From contig NZ_JAGSHX010000006.1 of NCBI RefSeq assembly GCF_018138715.1, forward strand, positions 1,488,001-1,552,000: a stretch of 64,000 nucleotides of DNA, written 5' to 3'. Below are positions 9,535 through 18,800 of the stretch, piece after piece (within the stretch, counting starts at the first letter, position 1; each line of letters begins with the position of its first letter). Below the pieces are notes generated by a model that saw only the letters and a program-made list of their open reading frames with translations, did no database searches and was not told where the DNA came from. Position numbers and translations under genes: made by a program. Source of the stretch: Streptomyces asiaticus. GTDB taxonomy: Bacteria > Actinomycetota > Actinomycetes > Streptomycetales > Streptomycetaceae.

Positions 9535-9719
9535 GGGCGGACGGTAGCGCGAGTCAACTCCTGTACAGAAGAGGGCGATACGTGTCGTGAGCGTGTCCGA
9601 GTCGATGCGCATTGCGTCCGGATGTCGATTGGATGTCGAACGGCGTGATGGACGTGAGGTGCGTGTGAGGAGTACATAAGGTCACGAGTGATCGTTCTCC
9701 CCTACGAGTTGGAGGACTC

Positions 9720-11210
9720 GTGCGTCACCACAGACTCCTCGTCCCGGGCGCGGCCGCGGCCTGCCTGCTGCTGGCGATCCCGGCATCGGCGGCCGATGCC
9801 ACGCCGGGCGCCCCCGGCATCGGGGACTCCTACTACCCCTCGTACGGCAACGGCGGGTATGACGTCTCCCATTACGACCTGCGGCTGAGGTACCAGCCGA
9901 AGACGGACCGGCTGGAGGGCACGGCGACGATCGTGGCCGACGCCCGGCAGGATCTGTCCCGGTTCAACCTGGACTTCGCGCTCGATGTGAGCGAGGTGCT
10001 GGTGGGCGGGAAGAAGGCCGCCTTCAAGGCGACCGGAGACCATGAGCTGGAGATCACCCCGGCCGCGCCGCTGACCTCCGGCCGCCCCTTCACCGTGGTC
10101 GTGCGCTACAGCGGTACGCCCTCGAAGGTCGTGGCGAACGGTTTCACCTCCTGGCTGCGCACCCCGGACGGCGGGATCGCGGCCAATGAGCCGGAGTCGG
10201 CGTGGTGGTGGTTCCCGAGCAATGATCACCCGCTGGACAAGGCCACCTACGACGTGTCGGTGACCGTGCCGGACGGAACGCAGGCGATCAGCAACGGCAC
10301 CCTCCAGTCGACCAGTTCGAAGCTGGGCTGGACCCGCTACGTCTGGCGCTCCAACAAGCCGCAGGCCACGTATCTGGCCACGCTGGCGGTCGGCAAGTTC
10401 GACATCACGACGGACACCACCGCCAACGGTCTGCCGGTGATCAACGCCTACAGCAAGGACCTCGGGGACAACGCGGGGGCGGCGCGGGCGAGCGTGGAGC
10501 GGTCGGCGGAGATCGTCGACTGGGAGTCCACGGTCTTCGGCCCGTACCCCTTCGACGCGCTGGGCGGCTATGTGCCCAATGTGCCCACGGGCTACGCACT
10601 GGAGACCCAGACCCGGCCGTTCTACAGCCCGAAGGGGTTCGCCAAGGGCGCCAACCCCTCGTTGATCGTGCATGAGCTGGCCCATCAATGGTTCGGCGAC
10701 AGCGTCTCGCTGAAGGACTGGCGTGACATCTGGATCAACGAGGGCTTCGCCAGCTACGCACAGTGGCTGTGGTCGGAGAAGGAGGGCGAGGGCACCGCGC
10801 AGGAGCTGGCGGACTACACCTACGCCTCCTACCCGGCCGACGACCCCTTCTGGAAGGTCGAGCCGGGCAACCCCGGGGCGGAGAACCAGTTCCATGACGC
10901 GGTGTACGACCGGGGCGCGCTGGCCCTCCAGGCGCTGCGGAACCACATCGGCGACAAGGACTTCTTCGCGATCCTGAAGGGCTGGGCGGCGGAGCACCGG
11001 TACGGGAACGCCTCCGTCAAGGAGTTCGTGACCTATGCGGAGAAGGTGTCGGGCAAGCCGCTGGCCTCGCTCTTCGAAACCTGGCTGTTCACCCCGTCGA
11101 AGCCGGCCGCGGCACAGGCGCGGGCGGCGGAGCTGAGCCCGGCCAAGGCGCCGGTGCGGCCGAAGTCGTGGCAGCGGATCCAGGACACCCACAGCGCCCA
11201 CGGACGCTGA
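9720..11210 (+). CDS. secreted M1-family metallopeptidase (aminopeptidase type)
   Basis: Exported zinc peptidase of 496 residues. The signal peptide RLLVPGAAAACLLLAIPASA is followed by the N-terminal beta-sandwich (YDVSHYDLRLRYQPKTDRLEG). The gluzincin domain carries HELAHQWFGDSVSLKDW (HExxH near 318-322) and the distal ligand in WINEGFASYAQWLW (Glu near 341). The usual M1 exopeptidase motif GAMEN is replaced by the loop TGYALETQTR, which keeps a Glu and is the form seen in many actinobacterial secreted M1 proteins. It is short: the large C-terminal helical domain of PepN is reduced. GTG start with GGAGG four bases upstream. Regulated from the 185-base region shared with the divergent X-Pro peptidase gene. 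Confidence 0.92.
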   Translation: MRHHRLLVPGAAAACLLLAIPASAADATPGAPGIGDSYYPSYGNGGYDVSHYDLRLRYQPKTDRLEGTATIVADARQDLSRFNLDFALDVSEVLVGGKKAAFKATGDHELEITPAAPLTSGRPFTVVVRYSGTPSKVVANGFTSWLRTPDGGIAANEPESAWWWFPSNDHPLDKATYDVSVTVPDGTQAISNGTLQSTSSKLGWTRYVWRSNKPQATYLATLAVGKFDITTDTTANGLPVINAYSKDLGDNAGAARASVERSAEIVDWESTVFGPYPFDALGGYVPNVPTGYALETQTRPFYSPKGFAKGANPSLIVHELAHQWFGDSVSLKDWRDIWINEGFASYAQWLWSEKEGEGTAQELADYTYASYPADDPFWKVEPGNPGAENQFHDAVYDRGALALQALRNHIGDKDFFAILKGWAAEHRYGNASVKEFVTYAEKVSGKPLASLFETWLFTPSKPAAAQARAAELSPAKAPVRPKSWQRIQDTHSAHGR

Positions 11211-11217
11211 GCCACCC

Positions 11218-11234
11218 GGACCCCGGCCGGGTCC
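11218..11234 (+). terminator. hairpin after M1 peptidase gene
   Basis: GGACCC-CGGCC-GGGTCC, a 6-bp stem with a 5-base loop starting eight bases after the M1 stop codon, followed shortly by a second self-complementary block CCCCGGCCGGGG. No T-run. Confidence 0.6.
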
Positions 11235-11284
11235 CCCCACCCCGGCCGGGGCCCGGCGCCTCCGCGACGCGGCGGCGCCGTCCC

Positions 11285-11360
11285 GTACGGCCCGCCGCTT
11301 CGCGTGGCGTCTTGTACGGCCCGCCGCATCCCGTGGCGTCCCGTACGGCCTACCGCCTTG
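11285..11360. repeat. 29-bp tandem repeat over the ABC permease stop codon
   Basis: The word GTACGGCC recurs at 11285, 11314 and 11343, exactly 29 bases apart, inside longer similar units (core GTACGGCCCGCCGC). The last copy contains the stop codon of the minus-strand permease gene (11350-11352). As at 5991 and 53919, this looks like tandem duplication of a gene's 3' end. Confidence 0.8.
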
Positions 11361-12162
11361 CGGAGCGCTGGTAGGCCGTCCGCGCCCAGAGATAGCCGCC
11401 GACCGTCAGGGCGACGCACCAGGCGAGGGAGACGAGGGCGCTGTTGCCGATCTCCGTGCCCATCAGCAGACCCCGCAGCGTCTCGATGACCGGGGTGAAG
11501 GGCTGGTACTCGGCGAACCAGCGGAGCCCGTCGGGCATGGACTCCGTGGGAACGATGGCGCTGCCCATGAAGGGGAGGAACTGGAGAGGCAGGGGTATGT
11601 TGCTCGCGGACTCGGGGGTCTTGGCCATCAGGCCGATCGCCGCCGAGACCCAGGTGAGCGCCAGCGTGACCAGGGCGAGCAGACCGGCGACCGCGAGCCA
11701 TTCGACGGGGGTGGCATCCGGCCGGAATCCGATGAGCAGCGCGATGCCGATGACGAAGGCGATACTGATCAGCGTCTGGATCACGCTGCCCACCACATGC
11801 CCGGTGAGGAAGGACGCCCGGGAGATCGCCATGGTGCGGAAGCGGTTGACGATGCCCTCGGTCATATCGACGCAGATGCCCACCGCGGTGACCAGGGACC
11901 CGGAGGTCGCGGCCATCAGGATGATGCCGGGCGCGACATAGTCGATATATCGATCACCGCTTCCCCCGCCGCCGGTGGCGCCGCCGGAGATCCCGCCGAT
12001 TCCGGCGCCGAGGGCCCCGCCGAAGGCGTAGTTGAACAGCAGCAGCATCAGCACGGGCATCGCCACGACGGAGGCGGTCATGGAGGGATAGCGCTGTGCG
12101 TGCTTCAGATTGCGGCGCAGCATCGTCAGCGAGTCGCGGGCGGCGTAGGACAGGGCGGTCAT
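11350..12162 (-). CDS. DrrB-like ABC-2 type exporter permease
   Basis: Integral membrane permease of 270 residues with about six membrane segments, the partner of the upstream ATPase. ABC-2 family features are visible: MLRRNLKHAQRYPSM at the N-terminal amphipathic helix, VAMPVLMLLLFNYAFGGALG in the first segment, then GIILMAATSGSLVTAVGICV, FRTMAISRASFLTGHVVG and FLPFMGSAIVPTESMPDGLR. A glycine-rich extracytoplasmic loop (GISGGATGGGGSGD) lies between segments one and two. The ATG overlaps the ATPase stop codon by four bases (ATGA), with GGAGAG upstream, so translation is coupled. Substrate is unknown. The DrrAB resemblance does not by itself show drug export. Confidence 0.9.
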   Translation of the reverse strand: MTALSYAARDSLTMLRRNLKHAQRYPSMTASVVAMPVLMLLLFNYAFGGALGAGIGGISGGATGGGGSGDRYIDYVAPGIILMAATSGSLVTAVGICVDMTEGIVNRFRTMAISRASFLTGHVVGSVIQTLISIAFVIGIALLIGFRPDATPVEWLAVAGLLALVTLALTWVSAAIGLMAKTPESASNIPLPLQFLPFMGSAIVPTESMPDGLRWFAEYQPFTPVIETLRGLLMGTEIGNSALVSLAWCVALTVGGYLWARTAYQRSARR

Positions 12163-13211
12163 CGGATGCTCTCCTTCGCGGCGGTGTCGGCGCGCTCGCC
12201 GGAACCGGAGTGGCCGGAGCCGGAGTGGCCGGAGCCGGAGTGGCCGGAGCCGGAGTGGCCGGAGCCGGAGTGGCCGGTGAGGGTGAGGAAGACGTCGTCG
12301 AGATCGGGGGTGTGCACGGTCAGCCCCTCGGGTTCTATCGACGCGTCGTCCAGGACGGCGAGGACGGCCCGCAGAGTGGGGACGCCGCCATCGCTGGGGA
12401 CCTGGAGGGTGAGCGCCTCGCGGTCGGGTGCGGCGACGCCGAAGAGGTCGGTGGCCGCGTCGAGTCCGGCCGTATCGGCGAACCGGAGCCGGATGTGGCC
12501 GCCGGGGATCCGGCACTTCAGCTCCTCCGCGGTGCCCTCGGCGACCAGCGTGCCCTGGTCCAGGACGGCGATGCGGTCGGCGAGTTGATCGGCCTCGTCC
12601 AGATACTGCGTGGTCAGGAAGATGGTGACGCCGTCGTCGGCGACCAGGCCGCGGATGATCTCCCACATGGTGCGGCGGCTGCGCGGATCGAGTCCGGTGG
12701 TGGGCTCGTCGAGGAAGATGATGCGCGGATCGCCGACCAGGGTCATCGCCAGGTCGAGCTTGCGGCGCATCCCGCCCGAGAAGGTGACGACGGGCTTGCG
12801 GGCGGCCTCGGTGAGATCGAAGCGGCGCAGTAGTTCGGCGGCGCGCCGCCGCCCCTCTCGGCGGTCCAGATGGTGCAGATCCGCCATGAGGAGCAGGTTC
12901 TCCTCCGCGGTCAGCAGATTGTCCACGGCCGAGAACTGCCCGGTGACGCCGATCGCGGCGCGCACGGCGTCGGCGTCGCGGACCAGATCGTGGCCCGCGA
13001 CCCGGGCCTGGCCGGAGTCGGCGGAAATCAGCGTGGAGAGGATCTGCACGGTGGTGGTCTTGCCCGCGCCGTTGGGCCCGAGCATGGCGAAGATCGTGCC
13101 CTCGGGGATGCTCAGGTCGATGCCCTTGAGCACTGGCTTGTCACCGTAGGACTTGGTCAGTCCGGTGGCCGTGATCGCCACCGGAAGGGTGGCGGTGGAA
13201 GACGCGGTCAT
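12159..13211 (-). CDS. DrrA-like ABC transporter ATP-binding protein with GHSGS-repeat tail
   Basis: ATPase of 350 residues energising the adjacent permease. Walker A is GPNGAGKTT (45-53), the signature is FSGGMRRKLDLA, and Walker B with D-loop is RIIFLDEPTTGLDP. The H-loop region reads TIFLTTQYLDEADQLAD. The DrrA-type C-terminal domain follows. The extreme C-terminus is unusual: about five GHSGS pentapeptides encoded by a 15-bp tandem repeat, then a short end. The frame could extend to an ATG at 13241, but AGGA five bases before ATG 13211 and the family's usual N-terminus favour the shorter form. Likely last-but-one gene of an operon beginning with the ribbon-helix-helix regulator. Confidence 0.92.
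   Translation of the reverse strand: MTASSTATLPVAITATGLTKSYGDKPVLKGIDLSIPEGTIFAMLGPNGAGKTTTVQILSTLISADSGQARVAGHDLVRDADAVRAAIGVTGQFSAVDNLLTAEENLLLMADLHHLDRREGRRRAAELLRRFDLTEAARKPVVTFSGGMRRKLDLAMTLVGDPRIIFLDEPTTGLDPRSRRTMWEIIRGLVADDGVTIFLTTQYLDEADQLADRIAVLDQGTLVAEGTAEELKCRIPGGHIRLRFADTAGLDAATDLFGVAAPDREALTLQVPSDGGVPTLRAVLAVLDDASIEPEGLTVHTPDLDDVFLTLTGHSGSGHSGSGHSGSGHSGSGHSGSGERADTAAKESIR
12201..12277. repeat. 15-bp coding minisatellite in the ABC ATPase tail
   Basis: Near-perfect 15-base units of TGGCCGGAGCCGGAG start at 12211, 12226, 12241 and 12256, with partial units on both sides. The length is a multiple of three, so copy-number change would add or remove whole GHSGS pentapeptides without a frameshift. 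Confidence 0.9.
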
Positions 13212-13228
13212 GGCGGTCCTGTCTCTTC

Positions 13229-13262
13229 CATGGGCTGTCATGGGCTGTCATGCATGGGCTGT
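13229..13262. repeat. 10-bp tandem repeats upstream of the ABC ATPase
   Basis: CATGGGCTGT occurs at 13229, 13239 and 13253 (the third offset by four bases) in the 86-base gap between the DUF4097 gene and the ATPase gene. Could be an operator or simple slippage; nothing else is seen in this gap. Confidence 0.6.
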
Positions 13263-13297
13263 CTCGGGCGGTGCGTGATCGGGGTGCGGGAGGGTCG

Positions 13298-14134
13298 TCA
13301 GGCGCGGCGGATCACGATGTCGCCGAACGCGGTGCGGGCGCGGATCTCGACCGTCTCCTCGGAGGCTTCGGGGCCCTCGGCCGGCCCGAGGGAGGTGTGC
13401 ACGGTGCCGAACCGGGTGTGGACGTCGAGCCAGGCGGCGGTGGACTCGCGGACGCCGACTTCGACATCGCCCGTGGCGGCCTGGAGCCCGATCTGCCCGC
13501 GCACCGCCTCGTCGATCCGGATGCTGCCGTTGGCCGACTTGGCGTCCACTCCCGCATGGGCGACGCCGACGGAGATGAGCCCGTTGGAGGAAGTGGCCCG
13601 CAGTTCGCCGACGACCTCGCCGACGACGGTGTCCCCGTTGCCGTTCTTGACCGTGGCCGCGCCCGCGACCGTGCCTATCTCGACCCGGCCGGAGCCGACG
13701 ACATCGGCCTCTCCCGTGGCGCGGGACAGGCGGACATCGCCGTGCGAGGTCCTGAGATGGGCGGCCGCCGCCTCGTCGACCTGGATGTCGCCGAGCGAGG
13801 TCTTGACCCGGCAGTCCCCCAGACGGCCCTCGCAGAGGAAGTCCGCCAGCGGGGAGGTGGCCTGGAGGTCCGAGCCCGCCGGGAGCTCGATGGTCACCTC
13901 GATCGAGCCGGGCTTGCCGAACAGACCGCGCTTCTTGGGCCCCTTGACCAGCAGGGTGCCGCCCGAGCAGCTGACCTTGGTCTGCTCGGCGGCCCGGATG
14001 TCGGCCTCCTCGGCGGGGTCGTGCGGCCGGACCTCGACGACCGTGTCCAGGCGCTTTCCGGCGGTGATCCGGGCGGCGCCCATGTCGAATTCCAGGGTTA
14101 CGGAGAGCGGTTCGGGTGTGTCGAAAGCAGGCAT
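13298..14134 (-). CDS. DUF4097-family beta-strand repeat protein
   Basis: A 278-residue protein made of repeated short beta strands. A turn containing G-D/S repeats every 15-20 residues (KTSLGDIQVDEAAAAHL, RTSHGDVRLSRATGEAD, KNGNGDTVVGEVVGEL, KSANGSIRIDEAVRGQIG, ARTAFGDIVIRRA). This is typical of DUF4097 proteins, expected to fold as a right-handed beta solenoid. There is no signal peptide, so this copy is probably cytoplasmic. It lies between the ribbon-helix-helix gene and the DrrAB-like exporter on the same strand, an arrangement I recall from other streptomycetes. That suggests a functional link with the exporter, but its role is unknown. Confidence 0.88.
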   Translation of the reverse strand: MPAFDTPEPLSVTLEFDMGAARITAGKRLDTVVEVRPHDPAEEADIRAAEQTKVSCSGGTLLVKGPKKRGLFGKPGSIEVTIELPAGSDLQATSPLADFLCEGRLGDCRVKTSLGDIQVDEAAAAHLRTSHGDVRLSRATGEADVVGSGRVEIGTVAGAATVKNGNGDTVVGEVVGELRATSSNGLISVGVAHAGVDAKSANGSIRIDEAVRGQIGLQAATGDVEVGVRESTAAWLDVHTRFGTVHTSLGPAEGPEASEETVEIRARTAFGDIVIRRA

Positions 14135-14217
14135 GGCTGTCCCGTCCTCATGGCTGTGGTACGCGTTCCCGCTGGTCGTGCGGGTGAGATGGAAGGTGGT
14201 GCGCTACTGCCGCTGAG

Positions 14218-14766
14218 TCAGCGGACCCAGCCCTTGTAGCTCTGCCGGCCCTTGGGGCGGCCATGAGCGGCCGCGGCCGGGCGGGCCCGCTCGGCGGGCT
14301 CGAGCGCGGCGGCGACGGCCCGGACCAGCCAGGCGTTGACCGAGAGACCCTCGGCCCCGGCGGCCTCCTCCACCCGGGTCTTGAGATGGGTGGGGAGACG
14401 GAGGTTGATGCGCGCCGTGCCGCCCTCGTCGGCCTCGGCGGGGACCGGCGGTATGGGCGACGCCAGGGCGGCACCACCCGGCAGCTCCTCCGGCTCCTCG
14501 GCCTCCTCGTACGCCACCGCGAGCGGCGGAGGTGTCACCACGAACTCGGGGTCGAGCCCGCGCAGCCGCACATCGACCGAGCCGGGCGCGAGCTCACGGG
14601 TCACCTCGTCCATGGCGGCGGACAGGGCGTTGAGCAGGGTGAGCCGGACGGCCGACTCCAGAGGTGTGGTGAGCCGCTCGGCCAGGGCGCGGGCTTCGTC
14701 GCCGCCCGCGTCCGCGGCCACCGCGAGCTCATGGCGGAGATTGTCGACGTACCGGGTGAGGTCCAT
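14218..14766 (-). CDS. ribbon-helix-helix (HicB-type C-terminus) DNA-binding regulator
   Basis: A 182-residue protein whose C-terminal third has the Arc/HicB-type ribbon-helix-helix pattern: RINLRLPTHLKTRVEEAAGAEGLSVNAWLVRAVAAALE (strand, then two helices). The N-terminal part (about 1-85) is helical and of unknown role. Automated annotation would probably call it a HicB antitoxin, but no HicA toxin is near and the partners downstream are a DUF4097 protein and an ABC exporter. A transcriptional regulator of that operon is more likely. ATG 14766 is chosen over ATG 14796 because the shorter form starts directly at the conserved MDLTRYVDNLRHEL. Three phased TGGCRCCA boxes lie immediately upstream (14788-14837). 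Confidence 0.82.
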   Translation of the reverse strand: MDLTRYVDNLRHELAVAADAGGDEARALAERLTTPLESAVRLTLLNALSAAMDEVTRELAPGSVDVRLRGLDPEFVVTPPPLAVAYEEAEEPEELPGGAALASPIPPVPAEADEGGTARINLRLPTHLKTRVEEAAGAEGLSVNAWLVRAVAAALEPAERARPAAAAHGRPKGRQSYKGWVR

Positions 14767-14787
14767 GGCATCATCATGGCACATCTC

Positions 14788-14837
14788 TGGCGCCACGTCG
14801 AGACTTTATGGCACCACGCGTGCCAGCGATGGCGCCA
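14788..14837. promoter_or_regulatory. three TGGCRCCA boxes at 21-bp spacing (putative operator)
   Basis: TGGCGCCA at 14788-14795, TGGCACCA at 14809-14816 and TGGCGCCA at 14830-14837. The starts are exactly 21 bases apart, two helical turns, so all boxes face the same side of the DNA. They begin 22 bases upstream of the ribbon-helix-helix start codon; a degenerate copy (TGGCATCA) sits over the start at 14766. Ribbon-helix-helix proteins typically bind short repeated boxes cooperatively, so autoregulation is a reasonable inference. Confidence 0.65.
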
Positions 14838-14892
14838 TCATGGCTCCGGGCCTGACATCACCCCTGGTCATGTCCCTATCGCGCGGCACCAA

Positions 14893-14941
14893 GCCATGCG
14901 CCACACCTGTGCCACACCAAGCGACACGCCATGCGCCACAC
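14893..14941. repeat. 14-bp direct repeat GCCATGCGCCACAC
   Basis: Identical copies at 14893-14906 and 14928-14941, 35 bases apart, with a further GCCACAC at 14911. They lie in the 203-base region between the MpaB-type gene and the ribbon-helix-helix gene. Possibly an extension of the operator region. Confidence 0.6.
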
Positions 14942-14969
14942 CACCTGCCACGCCGCGGAAAGCCACTGA

Positions 14970-15830
14970 TCACGGCCGTCCGGCGCGGGCGCGGCGCCGG
15001 GCCTCGCGCGCGATGGGCAGATAGCGCAGCCGCTCGGGCAGCAGCGGGACCACCACCCGCGCGGCCCTCCCGAACCACCGCAGCCGCCACTCCTGACCGC
15101 GCGTCCACTCCAGCCCGATCGCCTCCCGCGCGTCCGGCGGCATCAGCCCGACGGTGAGGAACGCGCGGAAGCGGGTGAACAGCGGGCGCAGCAGCGGCCA
15201 CAGCAGACGGACCGGCAGCGCGTCCGGCGGAGGCACGGCCGCGTCGGGCTCGGCCAGTTCACGCGCGACGACGGTCGGCTCCAGCCGTTCCCGCACCATC
15301 GCGCGGTAGTAGGGCCAGAACTCCTCGACGGATCCCGGTATCTCGTGCTCGTCGATGCCCAGCACCTGCCCGATCCGCAGCCATTCCCCGTACAGCTGCC
15401 GCTCCTCGGCCGCGGTGAAGGGGCGGGTGCCCAGATAGCGCTGGGCGCGCAGATAGACCGGATAGCCGGTGGCGTGCACCCACGCGTAGACGGGCGGGTC
15501 CAGCGCCCGGTAGGAGCGGCCGTGCGCGTCCACGCCCTGTATGGACGCGTGGAGCCTGCGCAGCCGGTGGCCCTCCGTCTCGGCCCGCGCGCCGCCGTAC
15601 ACCCACAGCTGCACCGACCGCAGCGACCGCTCCCCGCGCCCCCAGGGGTCGGTGCGGAAGACGGAGTGCTGGTCCACGCCCGCCCCGACGGCCGGATGCG
15701 CCACCTGCATGGTCATCGCGGCCGGCAGGGCGAGCACACTCCGCAGCTCCCCCGCCACGGCCCACAGGATGCCGCCCACAGGGGGCGGATCGTGGCCTTC
15801 GGCGGTGTGGCGGGGGCTCTGCGTGCTCAT
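14970..15830 (-). CDS. MpaB-family (DUF2236) oxygenase
   Basis: A 286-residue protein of the MpaB/latex-clearing-protein-like DUF2236 family, haem-dependent oxygenases or their relatives. Family motifs are MTMQVAHPAVGAGVDQHSVF (containing the conserved His of AHP), WVYGGARAETEGHRLRRLHA, and YAWVHATGYPVYLRAQRYLG with the second conserved His. PEEFWPYYR-like text (SVEEFWPYYRAMVRERLEP) follows. No signal peptide or clear membrane anchor. It starts 19 bases beyond the stop of the GH2 gene, so both may be cotranscribed, although no functional link is obvious. Substrate unknown. Confidence 0.88.
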   Translation of the reverse strand: MSTQSPRHTAEGHDPPPVGGILWAVAGELRSVLALPAAMTMQVAHPAVGAGVDQHSVFRTDPWGRGERSLRSVQLWVYGGARAETEGHRLRRLHASIQGVDAHGRSYRALDPPVYAWVHATGYPVYLRAQRYLGTRPFTAAEERQLYGEWLRIGQVLGIDEHEIPGSVEEFWPYYRAMVRERLEPTVVARELAEPDAAVPPPDALPVRLLWPLLRPLFTRFRAFLTVGLMPPDAREAIGLEWTRGQEWRLRWFGRAARVVVPLLPERLRYLPIAREARRRARAGRP

Positions 15831-15849
15831 GGGTCCATCGGTGGTGCGG

Positions 15850-18800
15850 CTACTTCCCTCCTGTCCCAGTGTGCGCGCTCGCGCCGCCGTCGAGCGGGCG
15901 CAGGGTGAGCGTGTAGTCGTAGGCGCCGTCGGCCTTCACCCGGTACTGGTCGCGCACCGGGTTGGGGGTGTCGCCCACGCCGGTGACCGCGTGGTCGGCG
16001 TGCAGGGTGTTCCAGCCGTCGTTGCGCTTGAGGAAGTGCGGGTAGGCGGCGCGGTCGAGTTCGTCGTACGCGCTGGCACCCGCCTCCAGATCGCCGGAGA
16101 CCAGCAGTCCGGCGCCGCCGCGGTCGGTGAGGGACGCCCAGCGCACATCGTCGTGGTTGCCGTGGTCCTGGGGCTTCAGATACTCCACGTACTGGTCCTC
16201 GACCGAGGAGGACCAGACGCCCATGGGGGTGCCGTCCTTACGGTCGTTGAGGTTCTCCACCGGTCCGCGCCCGTACCAGCGGAACGTTCCGTACCGCTCG
16301 GGCACCTTCAGCTTGAGGCCGATCCTGGGCAGATAGGGCAGGGTGCGGAAGTCGCCGCGCGCCTCGACCTGGTGCCGGATCCGGACCTGGCCCGCGCCGT
16401 CGACCCGGTAGGCCACGGTCTGTCCGAAGGACGCGCCGGTCACATCGGGCGCGGCGGCCGTGGAGCGGACGGTGACGGTGACCGTGCCGTCGTCGCCGGG
16501 GGTCACCTCGATCCCGTCGACGGTGGTGCGCAGCCGGTCAAGCCCCAGGGAGCGCCAGCGCTTGCCCTCGGCGGTGCCCCAGTCGGAGCGCTCATTGCTG
16601 ATCGGGGCGCGCCAGGCGTCCAGTTCGGGGCCGGAGCGGAGCAGTTCGCGGCCCGCCACGCGCATCGAGGTGAGCGTGCCCTCCTTCTTGCCGAAGGTGT
16701 AGCGGAAGCCCTCGCCGCTGACCTGTACGGCCTCCCCGCTCTCGGCGGCCTTGGCGGGGCTTTCCGCGGCCGGGGCGGGGGCCGGCTCGGGCACCTTGTC
16801 GCCGCCGACCGCGAACTGGCCGAAGGAGACCACATGCCCGGCCTTCGCCCAGTCGGTGGAGTGCGCGGTGACGGCCCGTACGGTCAGATGGCGCTCATAG
16901 CCACCGGGGTTGGCGGGCGGGGCCGGGAGCTGGACCACGGCGCTCTCACCGGGCCCGACGTCCAGGGCGCGGGTGCCGCTCGCGACGGTCCGCGCGCCCT
17001 CGGTCACCGTCCAGCGCAGCCGGAGGTCGTCGATGCCGGTGAAGGCGCGCTCATTGGTGACCTTCACCTTGCCGGCGCGGGCGCCCTCGCCGCCCGGGTC
17101 GGTGATGCGGATCGGGGCCTGCGCCCAGGCCAGCTGGGCGGTCTCCGGCTCCGGGTCGCGGTCGGCGGTGACCAGGCCGTCCACACCGGATTCATAGAGC
17201 CCGTAGGAGAGATAGCTGCCCTTACGGGTGAAGTCGTCGAAGTTCAGCGCGATCAGGGCGTCGCGCTCGGGGTCCTGGCCGGCGGCGAGCCGCTCCGCGC
17301 CGAGTGCCGTGTCATAGACCCGGACCTGGTCGATGGTGCCCTTGGCGGTCCGGCCGGTCCAGCCGTCCTCCATGGTGTCGTTGTTCCGGCCGACGCCGAG
17401 GTCGAAGCCGGTGTAGTCGATATGCCCGCTCCACTCGGTCCTGGCGAGCTCCTTACCGTCGGCATAGAGGCGCAGCGCGCCGCCGTCGTAGGTGCCGGTG
17501 ACCCGGTGCCAGGCGCCGGTCCAGCCGTCGGGCACGGGGGCCGTGACGGTGCGGGGCTTGCCGCCGCTGGTGATCGTGAATTCGAGGGTGTCCTCGTCCT
17601 TCATCCGCAGGACGTACTGGTCGCCCTTGCTGACGATGGTGAAGTCCCCGGTCCAGGGCTCGGCCGGTTTCACGCGGGCGTCGAGGGTGACGGCGGTGCC
17701 GGTGAGGTCGAGCTTCGGATCGCGGTAGGTCTCGACGAAGTCGTCAAGACCGGACAGATACAGCGCCTTGCCCTTGCCTCCGTAGCCGTCGACCACCTTG
17801 GGCTTGCCGGACAGGGAGGCGGCGATGTCATGGCCGGAGGAGTCGGGGGTGGTGATCAGCGGACGGCGGATGTTCTGCTCGGCCCAGTCCCAGATGAACC
17901 CGCCCTGGGCGCTGGGGTAGGCGCGCATCACCTCCCAGAACTCCCGGAAGTTGCCCAGGCTGTTGCCCATGGCGTGGGCGTACTCGCCCATCACGATGGG
18001 CTTGGTGAAGGTCTTGGCCTTGGCCTCGAGGGAGGCCGGGGTGGGATAGCGGGGACCCGCGATGTCCGCGTAGGGGGCGTCGCCGTCGGGGCTGTTGGAC
18101 TGGTGGTAGAGCGGGCGGGTGGGCTCGTTCGCCCGGGTCCACTCCGCCATCGCGTAGTGCGCCTTGCCCAGCCCGGCCTCGTTCCCGGTGTCCCACATGA
18201 TCACGCTGGGGTGGTTCTTGTCGCGCTCCACCATGCCCTGGTGGCGCTCGAGGAACGCCTTCTGCCATTCGGGGCGCTCGGCCAGGCAGTCGTCCGGGCA
18301 GTTCTCATGGCTGTGGGTCTCGACCTCCATCTCGTCGTCGATCAGGATGCCCTCGCGGTCGGCGAACTCGTAGAGGTACGGGTCCGAGGGGTAGTGCGAG
18401 GTGCGGATCGCGTTGACGTTCAGCCGCTTCATCAGCCGGATGTCCTGCTCCATCCGGGCACGGGTGGCATGGCGTCCGGTGGCCGGGTCGGTCTCGGCGC
18501 GGTTGACGCCGCGGATCAGGATCCGCTTGCCGTTGAGCGTGAGCTGCTTGTTCTTGACCTCGACCTCACGGAAACCGACGCTTTGGCGCACGGTCTGGAT
18601 CGCCTTGCCCTCCGGATCGCGCAGGGTGAGCACCAGCGCATAGAGGTTCGGCGTCTCGTCGGACCACTTGGCGGGGTTGGCGATCTGTCCCGTCAGCTCC
18701 ACCTTCCCGGCCTTCTCCTCGGCGATCAGCCGCCGTACCTCACGTCCCTTGGGGTCGTAGAGCACACCGGTGACCTGATGGGGGCCGCTCTTGTCGCTTC

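Noticed and set aside
11350..13211. Antibiotic resistance exporter of a biosynthetic cluster
   Set aside because: DrrAB similarity is generic, and no biosynthetic genes lie within the window.
14218..14766. HicAB toxin-antitoxin system
   Set aside because: Only a HicB-like C-terminal fold is present; no small double-stranded-RNA-binding HicA-type gene lies on either side.
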